Assembly: GCA_946529215.1 (NCBI GenBank)
Contig: CAMMZC010000002.1
Coordinates: forward strand, 1 to 64,000
DNA length: 64,000 bases
Direction: 5' to 3'
Origin: an uncultured Clostridia bacterium
GTDB lineage: Bacteria; Bacillota; Clostridia; TANB77; CAG-508
Part shown: piece by piece, positions 54,216-62,549 of the stretch
Layout: each line of letters starts with the position of its first letter
How positions within the stretch are numbered: the first letter of the stretch is position 1
Notes under the pieces: model-generated
Database searches by the model: none
What the model was told of the DNA's origin: nothing
The model's input: only the letters and a program-made list of their open reading frames with translations
Translations under genes and position numbers: made by a program

Positions 54216-54929
54216 ATGATTTTTAATCTAGAGAATATGCCGGTTCATATTGCAATAATAATGGATGGAAATAGAAGATGGGCAAAGTCTAAAGGCTTGC
54301 CTGTAGCACTTGGACACAAAAAAGGAGCAGAAACATTAGAAAAAATAGTAAGACATGCCAACAAAATTGGGCTAAAATACATTACAGTTTATGCATTTTC
54401 TACAGAAAATTGGAGAAGAGCTGAAGAAGAGGTAAAGGCTTTAATGATTTTGTTTCAAAATTACATAGATAAATATTCTAAGATAGCAGATTCAGAAAAT
54501 ATTAAAGTTCAGTTTATAGGAGATTTCTCTGCTTTTTCTGATAGATTGCAAAAAGGTATTCAAGATTGTATGAATAATACAAAAAACAATACAGGTGTAA
54601 CTTTTAATATTGCAATGAATTATGGCGGAAGAAACGAAATTTTAAATGCAGTAAAAAAAATAGCAAAAAAGATTCAAGATGGAACATTGGCTGTAGAAGA
54701 AATTTCTGAGCAGGTAATTTCAGATAATTTATATACCAAAGGTATGCCAGATCCAGATTTATTAATAAGAACTAGTGGAGAAATGAGAACAAGTAATTTC
54801 TTGCCTTGGCAAATTGTTTATTCAGAGTTTTTATTTGTAGACAAATTTTGGCCTGATTTTAGCGAAGAAGACTTAGATAACGCAATTTTAGAGTATCAAA
54901 AAAGAACTAGAAAATTTGGCGCAAATTAG
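54216..54929 (+). CDS. uppS: Undecaprenyl diphosphate synthase
   Basis: A cis-prenyltransferase that makes the C55 lipid carrier for peptidoglycan and the surface polymers encoded upstream. Catalytic Asp17 is in IIMDGNRRWA; GHKKGAE, YAFSTENWRR (about 68-77) and the C-terminal PDLLIRTSGEMRTSNFLPWQ block are family signatures. 237 aa. It sits between ispA and cdsA, the usual isoprenoid/phospholipid order. Confidence 0.95.
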   Translation: MIFNLENMPVHIAIIMDGNRRWAKSKGLPVALGHKKGAETLEKIVRHANKIGLKYITVYAFSTENWRRAEEEVKALMILFQNYIDKYSKIADSENIKVQFIGDFSAFSDRLQKGIQDCMNNTKNNTGVTFNIAMNYGGRNEILNAVKKIAKKIQDGTLAVEEISEQVISDNLYTKGMPDPDLLIRTSGEMRTSNFLPWQIVYSEFLFVDKFWPDFSEEDLDNAILEYQKRTRKFGAN

Positions 54930-55029
54930 ATTAAAAAAATAAAGAGCAAGAATAAAATTATAATTTAAAATTACAATAAAGTTAAAAAGCACAAAATTAG
55001 TGCTTCATAGTTAAATTAAGGAGAAAAAA

Positions 55030-55842
55030 ATGAATTTAAAAAGAATTTTAACATCTTTAATAGGATTTCCTATAGTTGTTTTGATGATAGCTTTAGGAAA
55101 TGCTCCTGTTATAGATTTTGCAATAATGATAGTAGCTATAATTTGTATGTATGAATATTTAGGAATTGTTTCAAAAGTGTGTAACCCAATTAAATGGGTT
55201 GCTTATTTAAGTACAATAATAGTGTTTTTAGTGTCTGTAGTGCCTGTTAGCATTATGAAATACATAATGCTCTTCGTGGCACCAATAACATTATTAATTT
55301 TATTTTTACATATAATATTATCAGATATGAAAATTACATTTAAAGATGTAGCATACACATTTCTAGGAATTGCTTATGTAACTGGATTTATTGCATTTAT
55401 TGGACTAATTGTAATTCAAGAAAGAGGAAAACTAGCTTTAGGCTATACATTAATGACTGCATGGGCAACAGATGTATTTGCATATACAGCTGGTAAGCTT
55501 ATTGGAAAACATCATTTTAGCAAAGTAAGCCCTAAAAAAACAATAGAAGGTTGTATAGCAGGAGCTTTGGGAGCTGCAATTGTTGGATTTATTTATGCTA
55601 TAATTGCAAATAAAGTTGGAGCAATTAATTTGCAAGGAATTCAATATTTTTATGCAATAATTATCCCTCTAGTGCTTGGATTAATAAGCCAGATAGGAGA
55701 TTTTACAGAATCTTGTATAAAAAGATTTGCAGATGTTAAAGATTCTGGAAATATTCTTCCTGGTCATGGAGGAATGCTTGATAGAATAGATAGTGTAATA
55801 TTTATTGCACCATTTGTGTACATTATTCTTAAATTTTTTTAA
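55030..55842 (+). CDS. cdsA: Phosphatidate cytidylyltransferase
   Basis: Makes CDP-diacylglycerol, the phospholipid branch-point, in the membrane. Eight or so helices; the C-terminal signature LISQIGDFTESCIKRFADVKDSGNILPGHGGMLDRIDS (about 217-254) is conserved, including the Asp and Lys/Arg residues. 270 aa. In many Firmicutes dxr and then rseP come next; here two zeta-toxin-like genes occupy that position. Confidence 0.93.
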   Translation: MNLKRILTSLIGFPIVVLMIALGNAPVIDFAIMIVAIICMYEYLGIVSKVCNPIKWVAYLSTIIVFLVSVVPVSIMKYIMLFVAPITLLILFLHIILSDMKITFKDVAYTFLGIAYVTGFIAFIGLIVIQERGKLALGYTLMTAWATDVFAYTAGKLIGKHHFSKVSPKKTIEGCIAGALGAAIVGFIYAIIANKVGAINLQGIQYFYAIIIPLVLGLISQIGDFTESCIKRFADVKDSGNILPGHGGMLDRIDSVIFIAPFVYIILKFF

Positions 55843-55915
55843 AAGAAATATAAAATGATAGGAAAGAAGTTTGAAAAATAATTTTGTGCCTTGATGGAAA
55901 GGAATGTTAGTAGTT

Positions 55916-56689
55916 ATGGGAAATATTAATATTGAGAATATATGGAAAAGAGGTTTTGAAGATTCTGATTTATTAAGAGTAGAACAGATGTGTAGAGAAA
56001 AAGCTAGTAATGAAACTGACGAATTAATAGAAAAGTATACAAAATTAGAGCGATCTAGAAACGGAAAGTATATTAGTTCTGATCTTATGAAATTAGTTTT
56101 TCAATTTTATGCAGATAATTTAGAAAATAGAAAAAAATATAATTTAGCGGTTTCAAATAGTGCTGCGTGTTTAGCTAATGAAGCATTTAGAAGAGAAGTA
56201 AGCAAAAATGAGGCAAAGAGATGTGTTTTTGTTGCCGGAGCTTATGGCGCAGGAAAATCATTTTTTATACAGTCATTATTCGAAAAACATAAAGATTTAT
56301 TGGACCAAAGTATAGTATATGAAGGCTCTATAACAACTAAATCTATTGATGCAAAAATTGAATATGCAATTGAACACAATATTGAAGTGGATATGATTAT
56401 ACTTAATCCTACATTTGAACTTTCATTAAAAAATATTAAGGAAAGGGCAAATAGAATTGGAAGAAATGTGAAAAAAGAAGATGCCGTATTTGTTTATGCT
56501 AACATATATTCTTCACTTAAAAGACTATTAGAAAAGTATAAAAATATTAATTATGTAATATATAATAAAGAAACAAATATACCACAAGACTTATCTACTA
56601 GTAATATGGTAGAAGATTTAAATCATGGTACTTATGAAGAAATTTCAAATGAATATGACAATATCATGAAAGAGTTAGAAAAATGTTAA
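55916..56689 (+). CDS. Zeta-toxin-like P-loop kinase (1)
   Basis: A 257-aa protein resembling the zeta/PezT toxin family, kinases of UDP-N-acetylglucosamine that block peptidoglycan synthesis. Seen: a helical N-terminus (SSDLMKLVFQFY...AACLANEAFRREV), Walker A GAYGAGKS (about 108-115), a YEGSIT segment that matches the zeta substrate-side EGSxxx strand, and RANRIGRNV, which supplies the basic GR(x)V lid motif. ATG 55916 is preferred by comparison with its paralogue, which also starts MGNI; ATG 55904 abuts the SD. It lies in the cdsA-rseP interval. It may be a chromosomal housekeeping derivative or an active toxin. Confidence 0.72.
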   Translation: MGNINIENIWKRGFEDSDLLRVEQMCREKASNETDELIEKYTKLERSRNGKYISSDLMKLVFQFYADNLENRKKYNLAVSNSAACLANEAFRREVSKNEAKRCVFVAGAYGAGKSFFIQSLFEKHKDLLDQSIVYEGSITTKSIDAKIEYAIEHNIEVDMIILNPTFELSLKNIKERANRIGRNVKKEDAVFVYANIYSSLKRLLEKYKNINYVIYNKETNIPQDLSTSNMVEDLNHGTYEEISNEYDNIMKELEKC

Positions 56690-56704
56690 AGGAGGAAAGC
56701 ATAT

Positions 56705-56839
56705 ATGAATGAAAAAATTGATATAAAACAAGAACAAGAATATATTGAAGAATTAGTTAAATTAGGAAAAAAAGTTTCTATTGAGGCTGCAAAAGATAAA
56801 GAACTTGAAAATAAGATAAAAAAACTCTCAAGTTATTAA
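56705..56839 (+). CDS. 44-aa helical ORF between the zeta-like genes (antitoxin candidate)
   Basis: A 44-residue, charged, probably all-helical peptide (starts MNEKIDIKQEQEYIEEL, ends KIKKLSSY). It has the strongest ribosome site of the three genes (AAAGGAGG, nine bases upstream). It starts 15 bases after kinase 1 and ends 28 bases before kinase 2. Its position and helix propensity fit a small antitoxin, but epsilon- and PezA-type antitoxins are longer, and I recognise no family. Confidence 0.55.
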   Translation: MNEKIDIKQEQEYIEELVKLGKKVSIEAAKDKELENKIKKLSSY

Positions 56840-56867
56840 TAAAAGTGTCATATATAGGAGCAAAAAA

Positions 56868-57683
56868 ATGGGGAATATTGATATTAACAGTATTAGAAAA
56901 AAGAATTTTGAAAAAGATAGCAAAGAAGCGTTGGTTGAAGATTATTGCAGAAACATGGCAAGTCAACATACAGACGGACTAATAGAACGATATAATGAAT
57001 TGCTAGAAAGTAGAAATGGAGTATATATTAATTCTGATTTAATGAAAATGGTGTTTCCTTTTTATGCAAGAAGTAAACAAAATAGAGCATTATATAATTT
57101 AAGTATTACGAATTCTGCAGCCACATTAACGAATGAAGCATATAGGAGAGCAATTTTAAAACCTAATGTAAAACGTTGTATATTTTTATTAGGACCTTAT
57201 GGAGCTGGGAAATCATTTTTTGCACAGTCATTATTTGAAAATGATAAAAATGGAATGTTACAAGACAGCATAATGTATGAGGGGTCTATAACACCGCCGG
57301 CATTTGACGAAAAAATAGACTATGCTATAAATAATGGAGTAATACCAGAACTAATTGCTTTAAACCCAACATTAGAACTTTCAATGAGAAATATTAGAGA
57401 AAGAGAAAAGCAAACAGGAAGAAGTGTAATAAAAGAGGAAGTAATTGATAAGTTTTCACATTTCTATATGTATTTTAAGGATTTGATTAGAAAATATGAG
57501 AATATGCCATTTATTATTTATAATAAAAAATCAAATATTTCCTTAGATATTGAATCTGGTAGTACCAACGTAGAAGATTTAAATCATGGTACAATTGAGA
57601 GTATTTCTATGGAATATGACAAAATAAGGGAAAGGCTCAATTTAGAAGAAAAGCAAAAAAAAGAAGGAAGACAGGATATTTAA
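56868..57683 (+). CDS. Zeta-toxin-like P-loop kinase (2)
   Basis: A 271-aa paralogue of kinase 1. The shared blocks are SSDLMK/NSDLMKMVFPFYA, the Walker A GPYGAGKS (about 109-116), YEGSIT, ALNPTLELSMRNIREREKQTGRSV (basic lid) and VEDLNHGT near the C-terminus. The lid-like sequence has Arg and Gly-Arg as in zeta kinases. Both copies have the same terminal motif, VEDLNHGT(Y/I)E, which is unusual and could serve as a family marker. SD ATAGGAG. The two copies and the 44-aa ORF form a compact trio of about 1.8 kb. Confidence 0.72.
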   Translation: MGNIDINSIRKKNFEKDSKEALVEDYCRNMASQHTDGLIERYNELLESRNGVYINSDLMKMVFPFYARSKQNRALYNLSITNSAATLTNEAYRRAILKPNVKRCIFLLGPYGAGKSFFAQSLFENDKNGMLQDSIMYEGSITPPAFDEKIDYAINNGVIPELIALNPTLELSMRNIREREKQTGRSVIKEEVIDKFSHFYMYFKDLIRKYENMPFIIYNKKSNISLDIESGSTNVEDLNHGTIESISMEYDKIRERLNLEEKQKKEGRQDI

Positions 57684-57751
57684 ATGAGAAATTTTCGGAA
57701 GAAATAAGGATTTTCTTCAAATATTCTGAAAATCGATAATAGGAGGACATT

Positions 57752-58489
57752 TTGATTTTATTTTTTATTAATGCTTTAAAAATAATATTTTTATTAGGTT
57801 TTTTAATATTTATACATGAAGGAGGACATTTCTTAGTTGCAAAACTATGCAAAGTAAAGGTAAATGAATTTGCAATAGGATTTGGACCTACAATATGGAG
57901 TAGACAAGGAAAAGAAACCAAATATGCAATCAGAGCTATACCACTTGGTGGGTTCGTAAGTATGGAAGGCGAAGATGAAGAGTCTAGTCATGAACATTCA
58001 TATTCAAATGCAAGCATTCCAAAAAGAATTGCAATTGTTGCAGCAGGGGCTATTGTGAATATTGTATTTGGATTAGTTGTGTATTTTTTACTAGTACTTA
58101 TGGTTTATAAAAATATAGGAATTGCTTTTGAGGCAACAGGAGGATTTGTTTTATCAATTTTTGAAAGCTTAAAAATGCTGTTTACAGGAAATATTGGAAT
58201 AAAAGATTTGAGTGGACCTGTTGGAATTTCTAAAATTGTAAGTAGCACCACAACTTTTGTGAATTATGTTTATATAATTTCTGCAATATCTGTTTCTTTG
58301 GGAGTTACAAATTTACTTCCAATTCCAGCTTTAGATGGTGGCAAAATTTTATTTCTAATAATTGAAGCAATACGTAAAAAGCCTTTAAAAAAAGAAACAG
58401 AAGTACAAATACAATTAATTGGATTTTCAATTTTAATTGCGTTATCTATAATTGTAACTTATAATGATATAGCAAGAATTATTAAATAA
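57752..58489 (+). CDS. rseP: RseP-type site-2 metalloprotease lacking a PDZ domain
   Basis: A membrane zinc protease that cleaves within the membrane, releasing regulatory proteins. HEGGH (22-26; usually HEFGH) supplies the zinc ligands, and the second motif NLLPIPALDGGK carries Asp195. After the second helix (about 90-112) the chain runs almost directly into the region before the third helix, leaving no room for the PDZ domain found in most RseP/RasP proteins. Hence 245 aa instead of 340-430. The start is TTG after AGGAGGAC. The locus (cdsA ... rseP, era) is the classical one, so this is probably the RseP orthologue. Confidence 0.85.
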   Translation: MILFFINALKIIFLLGFLIFIHEGGHFLVAKLCKVKVNEFAIGFGPTIWSRQGKETKYAIRAIPLGGFVSMEGEDEESSHEHSYSNASIPKRIAIVAAGAIVNIVFGLVVYFLLVLMVYKNIGIAFEATGGFVLSIFESLKMLFTGNIGIKDLSGPVGISKIVSSTTTFVNYVYIISAISVSLGVTNLLPIPALDGGKILFLIIEAIRKKPLKKETEVQIQLIGFSILIALSIIVTYNDIARIIK

Positions 58490-58526
58490 TATTATTTATA
58501 TGATTTATAAATCATTTGGAGGAAAA

Positions 58527-59432
58527 ATGGAAAAAGAATTTAAGTCAGGATTTGTATCTATAATAGGAAGGACAAATGTTGGAAAATCAACACTTATTAA
58601 TTTGTTGGTAGGAGAGAAAATTGCAGCTATTGCAAATAAAGTTCAGACTACAAGAACTCAAATAAGAGGAATAGTAAATAGAGAAAATTCTCAAATAATT
58701 TTTATAGATACTCCAGGAATACACAAACCTAAAACCAAATTTAATGAAAATATGATTGAACTTTCTTGGGGAGCAATTCAAGATTCTGATGTTATTTTGT
58801 TTTTAATAGAAGCAGATAGTGATGAAATTGGTAGAGGAGACCAAAAGATTTTAGAAAAGATAAAAGAATCTAACAAAAAAACTATTCTGATTATAAATAA
58901 AATAGATTTAATCAACAAAGAGCAATTGGCAAAATTGATAGATTTATACAAAAATGAATATGATTTTAAAGCTATTATCCCAATTTCAGCTTTAAAAGGT
59001 AAATATAGAGATGTCGTTTTAGATGAAATTGAAAATAACCTAAAAAATGGTCCTGCATATTATAATATAGAAGAATATACAGATCAAACTTTAAGGCAAC
59101 TTGCTGAGGAAACCATTAGAGAAAAAGCATTGTATCTTTTAAAAGATGAAGTGCCACATGGAATATTTGTTAAAGTGGAAAAAATGAAATTTAAAAAAAG
59201 CAAAAATAATGAACCTATGTATCAAATTGAGGCTATAATTTATACTTTAAGAGAATCTCATAAAGGTATAATTATTGGAAAAAATGGCAGTATGTTAAAA
59301 AGAATAGGAACTATGGCAAGACAAGATATGGAAAAAAATTTTGGCACAAAGGTTGCTCTAAAGACTTGGGTTAAAGTAAAAGAGGATTGGCAAAATAATG
59401 AACATTTTTTAAATAGTTTAATTAATAGTTAA
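58527..59432 (+). CDS. era: GTPase Era
   Basis: Ribosome-assembly GTPase binding 16S rRNA. GRTNVGKST (14-22), DTPGIH and NKIDL are the G1, G3 and G4 motifs; the C-terminal KH domain contains GIIIGKNGSMLKRIG (about 251-265). ATG 58527 follows TTGGAGG, so an in-frame ATG 27 bases upstream is not needed. 301 aa, the usual length. Next comes a YqzL-like gene, then recO, the usual order in Firmicutes. Confidence 0.95.
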   Translation: MEKEFKSGFVSIIGRTNVGKSTLINLLVGEKIAAIANKVQTTRTQIRGIVNRENSQIIFIDTPGIHKPKTKFNENMIELSWGAIQDSDVILFLIEADSDEIGRGDQKILEKIKESNKKTILIINKIDLINKEQLAKLIDLYKNEYDFKAIIPISALKGKYRDVVLDEIENNLKNGPAYYNIEEYTDQTLRQLAEETIREKALYLLKDEVPHGIFVKVEKMKFKKSKNNEPMYQIEAIIYTLRESHKGIIIGKNGSMLKRIGTMARQDMEKNFGTKVALKTWVKVKEDWQNNEHFLNSLINS

Positions 59433-59524
59433 TATATAAATTATTTTTCATAAATAAAAAGTTTATTATGATACATATTTTAATTAAAATGGTGCACAAT
59501 AACTAACAAAGGAGATAATGGCTT

Positions 59525-59683
59525 ATGATAAAAGAAATTGCTTGGAATACTTTCAAAAACACTGGAAGTATAAATACTTTTTTAGAACTAAAACAAATAG
59601 AAAATTTTGAAAATGTAAATAATCAAAAGGTGAATTTTAATGAGTATAGTAAAAACGAAGGGAATAATAATTGCAGAAAATAA
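59525..59683 (+). CDS. yqzL: YqzL-like small protein
   Basis: A 52-aa ORF with AAAGGAG about ten bases upstream. The N-terminus MIKEIAWNTFKNTGSINTFL resembles YqzL proteins, which lie between era and recO in Firmicutes (the same order as here). Its stop lies 44 bases inside recO, in another frame. The function is not known. The C-terminal part is rich in Asn and less conserved. Confidence 0.7.
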   Translation: MIKEIAWNTFKNTGSINTFLELKQIENFENVNNQKVNFNEYSKNEGNNNCRK

Positions 59684-60353
59684 TATGGGTGACTTTGACA
59701 AAATGCTTACAATGCTAACTCCAGGATTTGGGAAAATTTCGTGTGTTGCAAAAGGGGCAAGGCGTCCAAAAAGCTCCCTTCTTGCAGGCACACAATTTTT
59801 ATGCTTTGGAGAATATGTAATGTTTAGAGGTCAAGAGCATTACACTATAAATTCATGTGATACAATCGAAGTATTTTATAATTTACGAATCGACTATGAA
59901 AAACTACAATATGCAGTTAATATTACAAAAATAATTCAAGATGTAACAAACGAAAATGAAAATAGTTACAAAATTTTGCAACTATATTTAAATACTTTAT
60001 ATATGCTTTCTGAAACAGACAAAAATCCTGATTTTGTAACAAGTATATTTAAAATAAAATTATTGTGTTTTTTAGGTTTCAAGCCAAAAATTGATGAATG
60101 TACTTTTTGTGGTTCAAAAGAAAACTTAAAATATTTTAGTATAAAAGATAATGGAGTTAAATGTGAAGAATGCCATGGCACAGATAAAGGAGCAATACAT
60201 ATAAGCGAAAGCACAGCTACAGCATTAAAATATATAGTTCTAGCTCCTGCCAAAAAGCTTTTTTCTTTTGAACTTAAAAATGATAGTTTAAAAGAGTTAC
60301 AGCTTGTTAGTAAAGTATATTTAAATGAAAAATTGGAAAAAGAGTATAAATAG
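59640..60353 (+). CDS. recO: DNA repair protein RecO
   Basis: Recombination mediator that helps load RecA onto SSB-coated DNA with RecR. N-terminal OB fold: SIVKTKGIIIAENNMGDFDKMLTMLTPGFGKISCVAKGARRP... is typical. A zinc motif of two CxxC pairs (CTFC at about 154-157 and CEEC at about 175-178) is intact. The helical C-terminal domain follows. 237 aa. It overlaps yqzL by 44 bases. Confidence 0.93.
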   Translation: MSIVKTKGIIIAENNMGDFDKMLTMLTPGFGKISCVAKGARRPKSSLLAGTQFLCFGEYVMFRGQEHYTINSCDTIEVFYNLRIDYEKLQYAVNITKIIQDVTNENENSYKILQLYLNTLYMLSETDKNPDFVTSIFKIKLLCFLGFKPKIDECTFCGSKENLKYFSIKDNGVKCEECHGTDKGAIHISESTATALKYIVLAPAKKLFSFELKNDSLKELQLVSKVYLNEKLEKEYK

Positions 60354-60387
60354 CCCTGCTTATATTTTTATAGCAGGACTTTTTTTG
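60352..60387. terminator. Terminator at the end of recO / ytxC
   Basis: AGCCCTGCTTATA pairs with TATAGCAGGACT and is followed by seven T residues on the plus strand. The stop codon of the minus-strand ytxC-like gene lies inside the stem, so the convergent transcripts share the hairpin. Confidence 0.8.
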
Positions 60388-61220
60388 TATATTTTGCAAA
60401 TTTCACAATCATTGCAAAACTTAACTCTATCTTCAAATATAAGTTTTATTGTATTTATAAATTCATCTATGTTTTCATTTACAAGATGTATATGAATTTT
60501 TTTAGGAATTAGGTTTAATAGAGTATTTAAGGCATAATCATTAGAAGAAAAAGTTATATCAGATAAATATTTTGTTTTTAATAAATCATCTTCTGTTTTT
60601 ATAATGTTTTTATTTTCATCAAGCAAAATTGGTTTATAGTTATTATATATTAAGTGTACTTCATTACACATTGATCTTTCTGAATTTACATAGATTTTTA
60701 AAAGAGAGATAAATTCAGCATATTCTTTTTCTACTATATATTTGTTTACAGATTTATCTATTTGTTCAAGTAGTGATTCTAGATAATCTTTTAATCTAAA
60801 AGTTATAAATCCATTAAGAACTATAGAATGATTATTTTTAATATAATTATGCAATTTTTTATATATTATACTATACCTTTTTTTAGGCTTGTATACTGAT
60901 TCTTCTTCATTATACAAATCTTCACAAGTTATATTTGCAATTTGTTGTCTTTCGGAAATTTCAAAATAAAAATATTCTGATTTTATTAAATTTTTTATAA
61001 TATTTTCTTCATATAAGTCTATAATAGTAAAAGAAAGAATTTTTGCAAGATTTTTTAAAAATAAATCAATGTTTTTTCCTTTGTAATGAACTATTACATT
61101 ATAATATATCTTAAATTTTTTGTATGAAAAATAAATATTTTCAATTTCAAAATTATCTAGTTGTTCTAGTAGATATTTTGCTGTATTTTGATTGGTTAAT
61201 TTTATGCAAATGGATTTCAT
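60360..61220 (-). CDS. ytxC: YtxC-like sporulation protein
   Basis: A 286-aa protein resembling the putative sporulation protein YtxC family (about 280 aa in B. subtilis). Matching features: VLNGFITFRLKDYLESLLEQID followed by KYIVEKEYAEFISLLKIYV (about 150-190), and an ERSMCNEVHLIY segment. The start is ATG 61220 after GAGAGGAG; upstream codons in the same frame would read an improbable Phe-rich extension. Its molecular role is unknown in the family. It supports the spore-former assignment. Confidence 0.75.
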   Translation of the reverse strand: MKSICIKLTNQNTAKYLLEQLDNFEIENIYFSYKKFKIYYNVIVHYKGKNIDLFLKNLAKILSFTIIDLYEENIIKNLIKSEYFYFEISERQQIANITCEDLYNEEESVYKPKKRYSIIYKKLHNYIKNNHSIVLNGFITFRLKDYLESLLEQIDKSVNKYIVEKEYAEFISLLKIYVNSERSMCNEVHLIYNNYKPILLDENKNIIKTEDDLLKTKYLSDITFSSNDYALNTLLNLIPKKIHIHLVNENIDEFINTIKLIFEDRVKFCNDCEICKIYKKSPAIKI

Positions 61221-61311
61221 TAAAAAAACTCCTCTCTTAATAACAATATTATCTACTAAATTCATAAAGATATACACTATATTATGCGATTTATTTTTTT
61301 TTGTGAAATAG

Positions 61312-61340
61312 TTGACAAAGCATAATTTTAAATATATAAT
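61312..61340 (+). promoter_or_regulatory. Consensus promoter of the anchored acidic protein
   Basis: TTGACA (61312-61317), 17 bases, TATAAT (61335-61340): a perfect promoter 39 bases before the ATG. Confidence 0.8.
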
Positions 61341-61378
61341 TTTAAAAGAATAAAATAGAAAGGGATAGGTGAAAGAAT

Positions 61379-62521
61379 ATGGAAGAAAACAAAAATGAAA
61401 CACCAATTAAAAAAGGAAATGGCGGAGTTAAAGCCATTGTAGCTATAGTTATTATAGCAATTTTAGCAGGAGTAGCATATTACTTTATGAAGCCTACAGC
61501 ACCAAAAGATGTGTTTGTAGCAGAAATTAATTCAACTTTGGAGAAAAGCAGCCAAAAACTAGGAGCAGATGTAGATAAGATTAACACAACAATTGCTTTA
61601 AGTGGAAATATTGAATCAGAAGATGAAAGTGCAAAACAAATAGCAAATTACATTAATGACGGAAAAGTAACATTTAATGTGCAATTAGACAAAAATGCAA
61701 AGAAAGTTTCAATGTCTGCAAATGTAGATTATAAAAATGAAAACTTATTAAACGGAAAGCTTTATTATGCAGATGGAGATGACAATATTTATTTCTATGT
61801 ACAAGATTTATTTGACAAATATTTTAAATTTGACTTAAAAGAAGCAGTAGAAGATGAAGATGATTTAAATGATATTAAGAAAATATTTGATGGAAGCAGT
61901 TCAATAAAATTTGATTTTAAAAAGGCTTCAGAAATATTAAAAGATGAAATTGCAAAAAATTTAAAAGATGAATATTTCTCTAAAGAAAATGTAGATGGAG
62001 CAACAAAAAATACAATGAAATTAACAGTAGCTGGATTTAAACAACTAGCTAAAAATGTAGTTACTTCATTAAAAGACAATGAAGAATTCTTAAAATGCTA
62101 TGAAAAACCAGAAGAATTAAAAGATATTTTAGAAGATGCATTAGAAGAAGCTGATGATGTAGATTCAGACTTAGATGATAAAAATGTTGAATTTTCTATA
62201 TATACAAAAGGAATGAAAAATGAAATAGAAAAATTTGAAGCAAGAATTCCTGCATCAGAAAAAGATGAAATAGTTTTAACTGTTAAAGAAACAGAAAATA
62301 ATAAATTCGAAATAGTAGTAGAAGCTGCTGAATTAGGAAAAGTTACTTTAAATATGGAAGTTAAAAATGAAAATGAAACAGACCTAAATAATGTAAATGT
62401 ATCTGACAGCGTAGATATAAATAATATGTCTCAAGGAGATATGCTTAAACTTTATGGAAATCTTATGAATATGAAAATATATCAATATATAGCACCACTA
62501 ATGTCAAATTTGAATATGTAA
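61379..62521 (+). CDS. Membrane-anchored acidic extracellular protein of unknown function
   Basis: A 380-aa protein with a short cytoplasmic tail, one membrane helix (about 17-37) and a large acidic outside domain of alternating beta strands and helices. Asp/Glu clusters occur near 155-165 and 250-265. No lipobox or LPXTG motif. I do not recognise the family; its N-terminus and beta pattern resemble anchored LolA/YcdA-like lipoproteins only loosely. A pilin-like gene follows 28 bases after the stop and may share the transcript. Confidence 0.7.
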   Translation: MEENKNETPIKKGNGGVKAIVAIVIIAILAGVAYYFMKPTAPKDVFVAEINSTLEKSSQKLGADVDKINTTIALSGNIESEDESAKQIANYINDGKVTFNVQLDKNAKKVSMSANVDYKNENLLNGKLYYADGDDNIYFYVQDLFDKYFKFDLKEAVEDEDDLNDIKKIFDGSSSIKFDFKKASEILKDEIAKNLKDEYFSKENVDGATKNTMKLTVAGFKQLAKNVVTSLKDNEEFLKCYEKPEELKDILEDALEEADDVDSDLDDKNVEFSIYTKGMKNEIEKFEARIPASEKDEIVLTVKETENNKFEIVVEAAELGKVTLNMEVKNENETDLNNVNVSDSVDINNMSQGDMLKLYGNLMNMKIYQYIAPLMSNLNM

Positions 62522-62549
62522 ATAAATGTACTTAGGGAGGAAATTGCAA

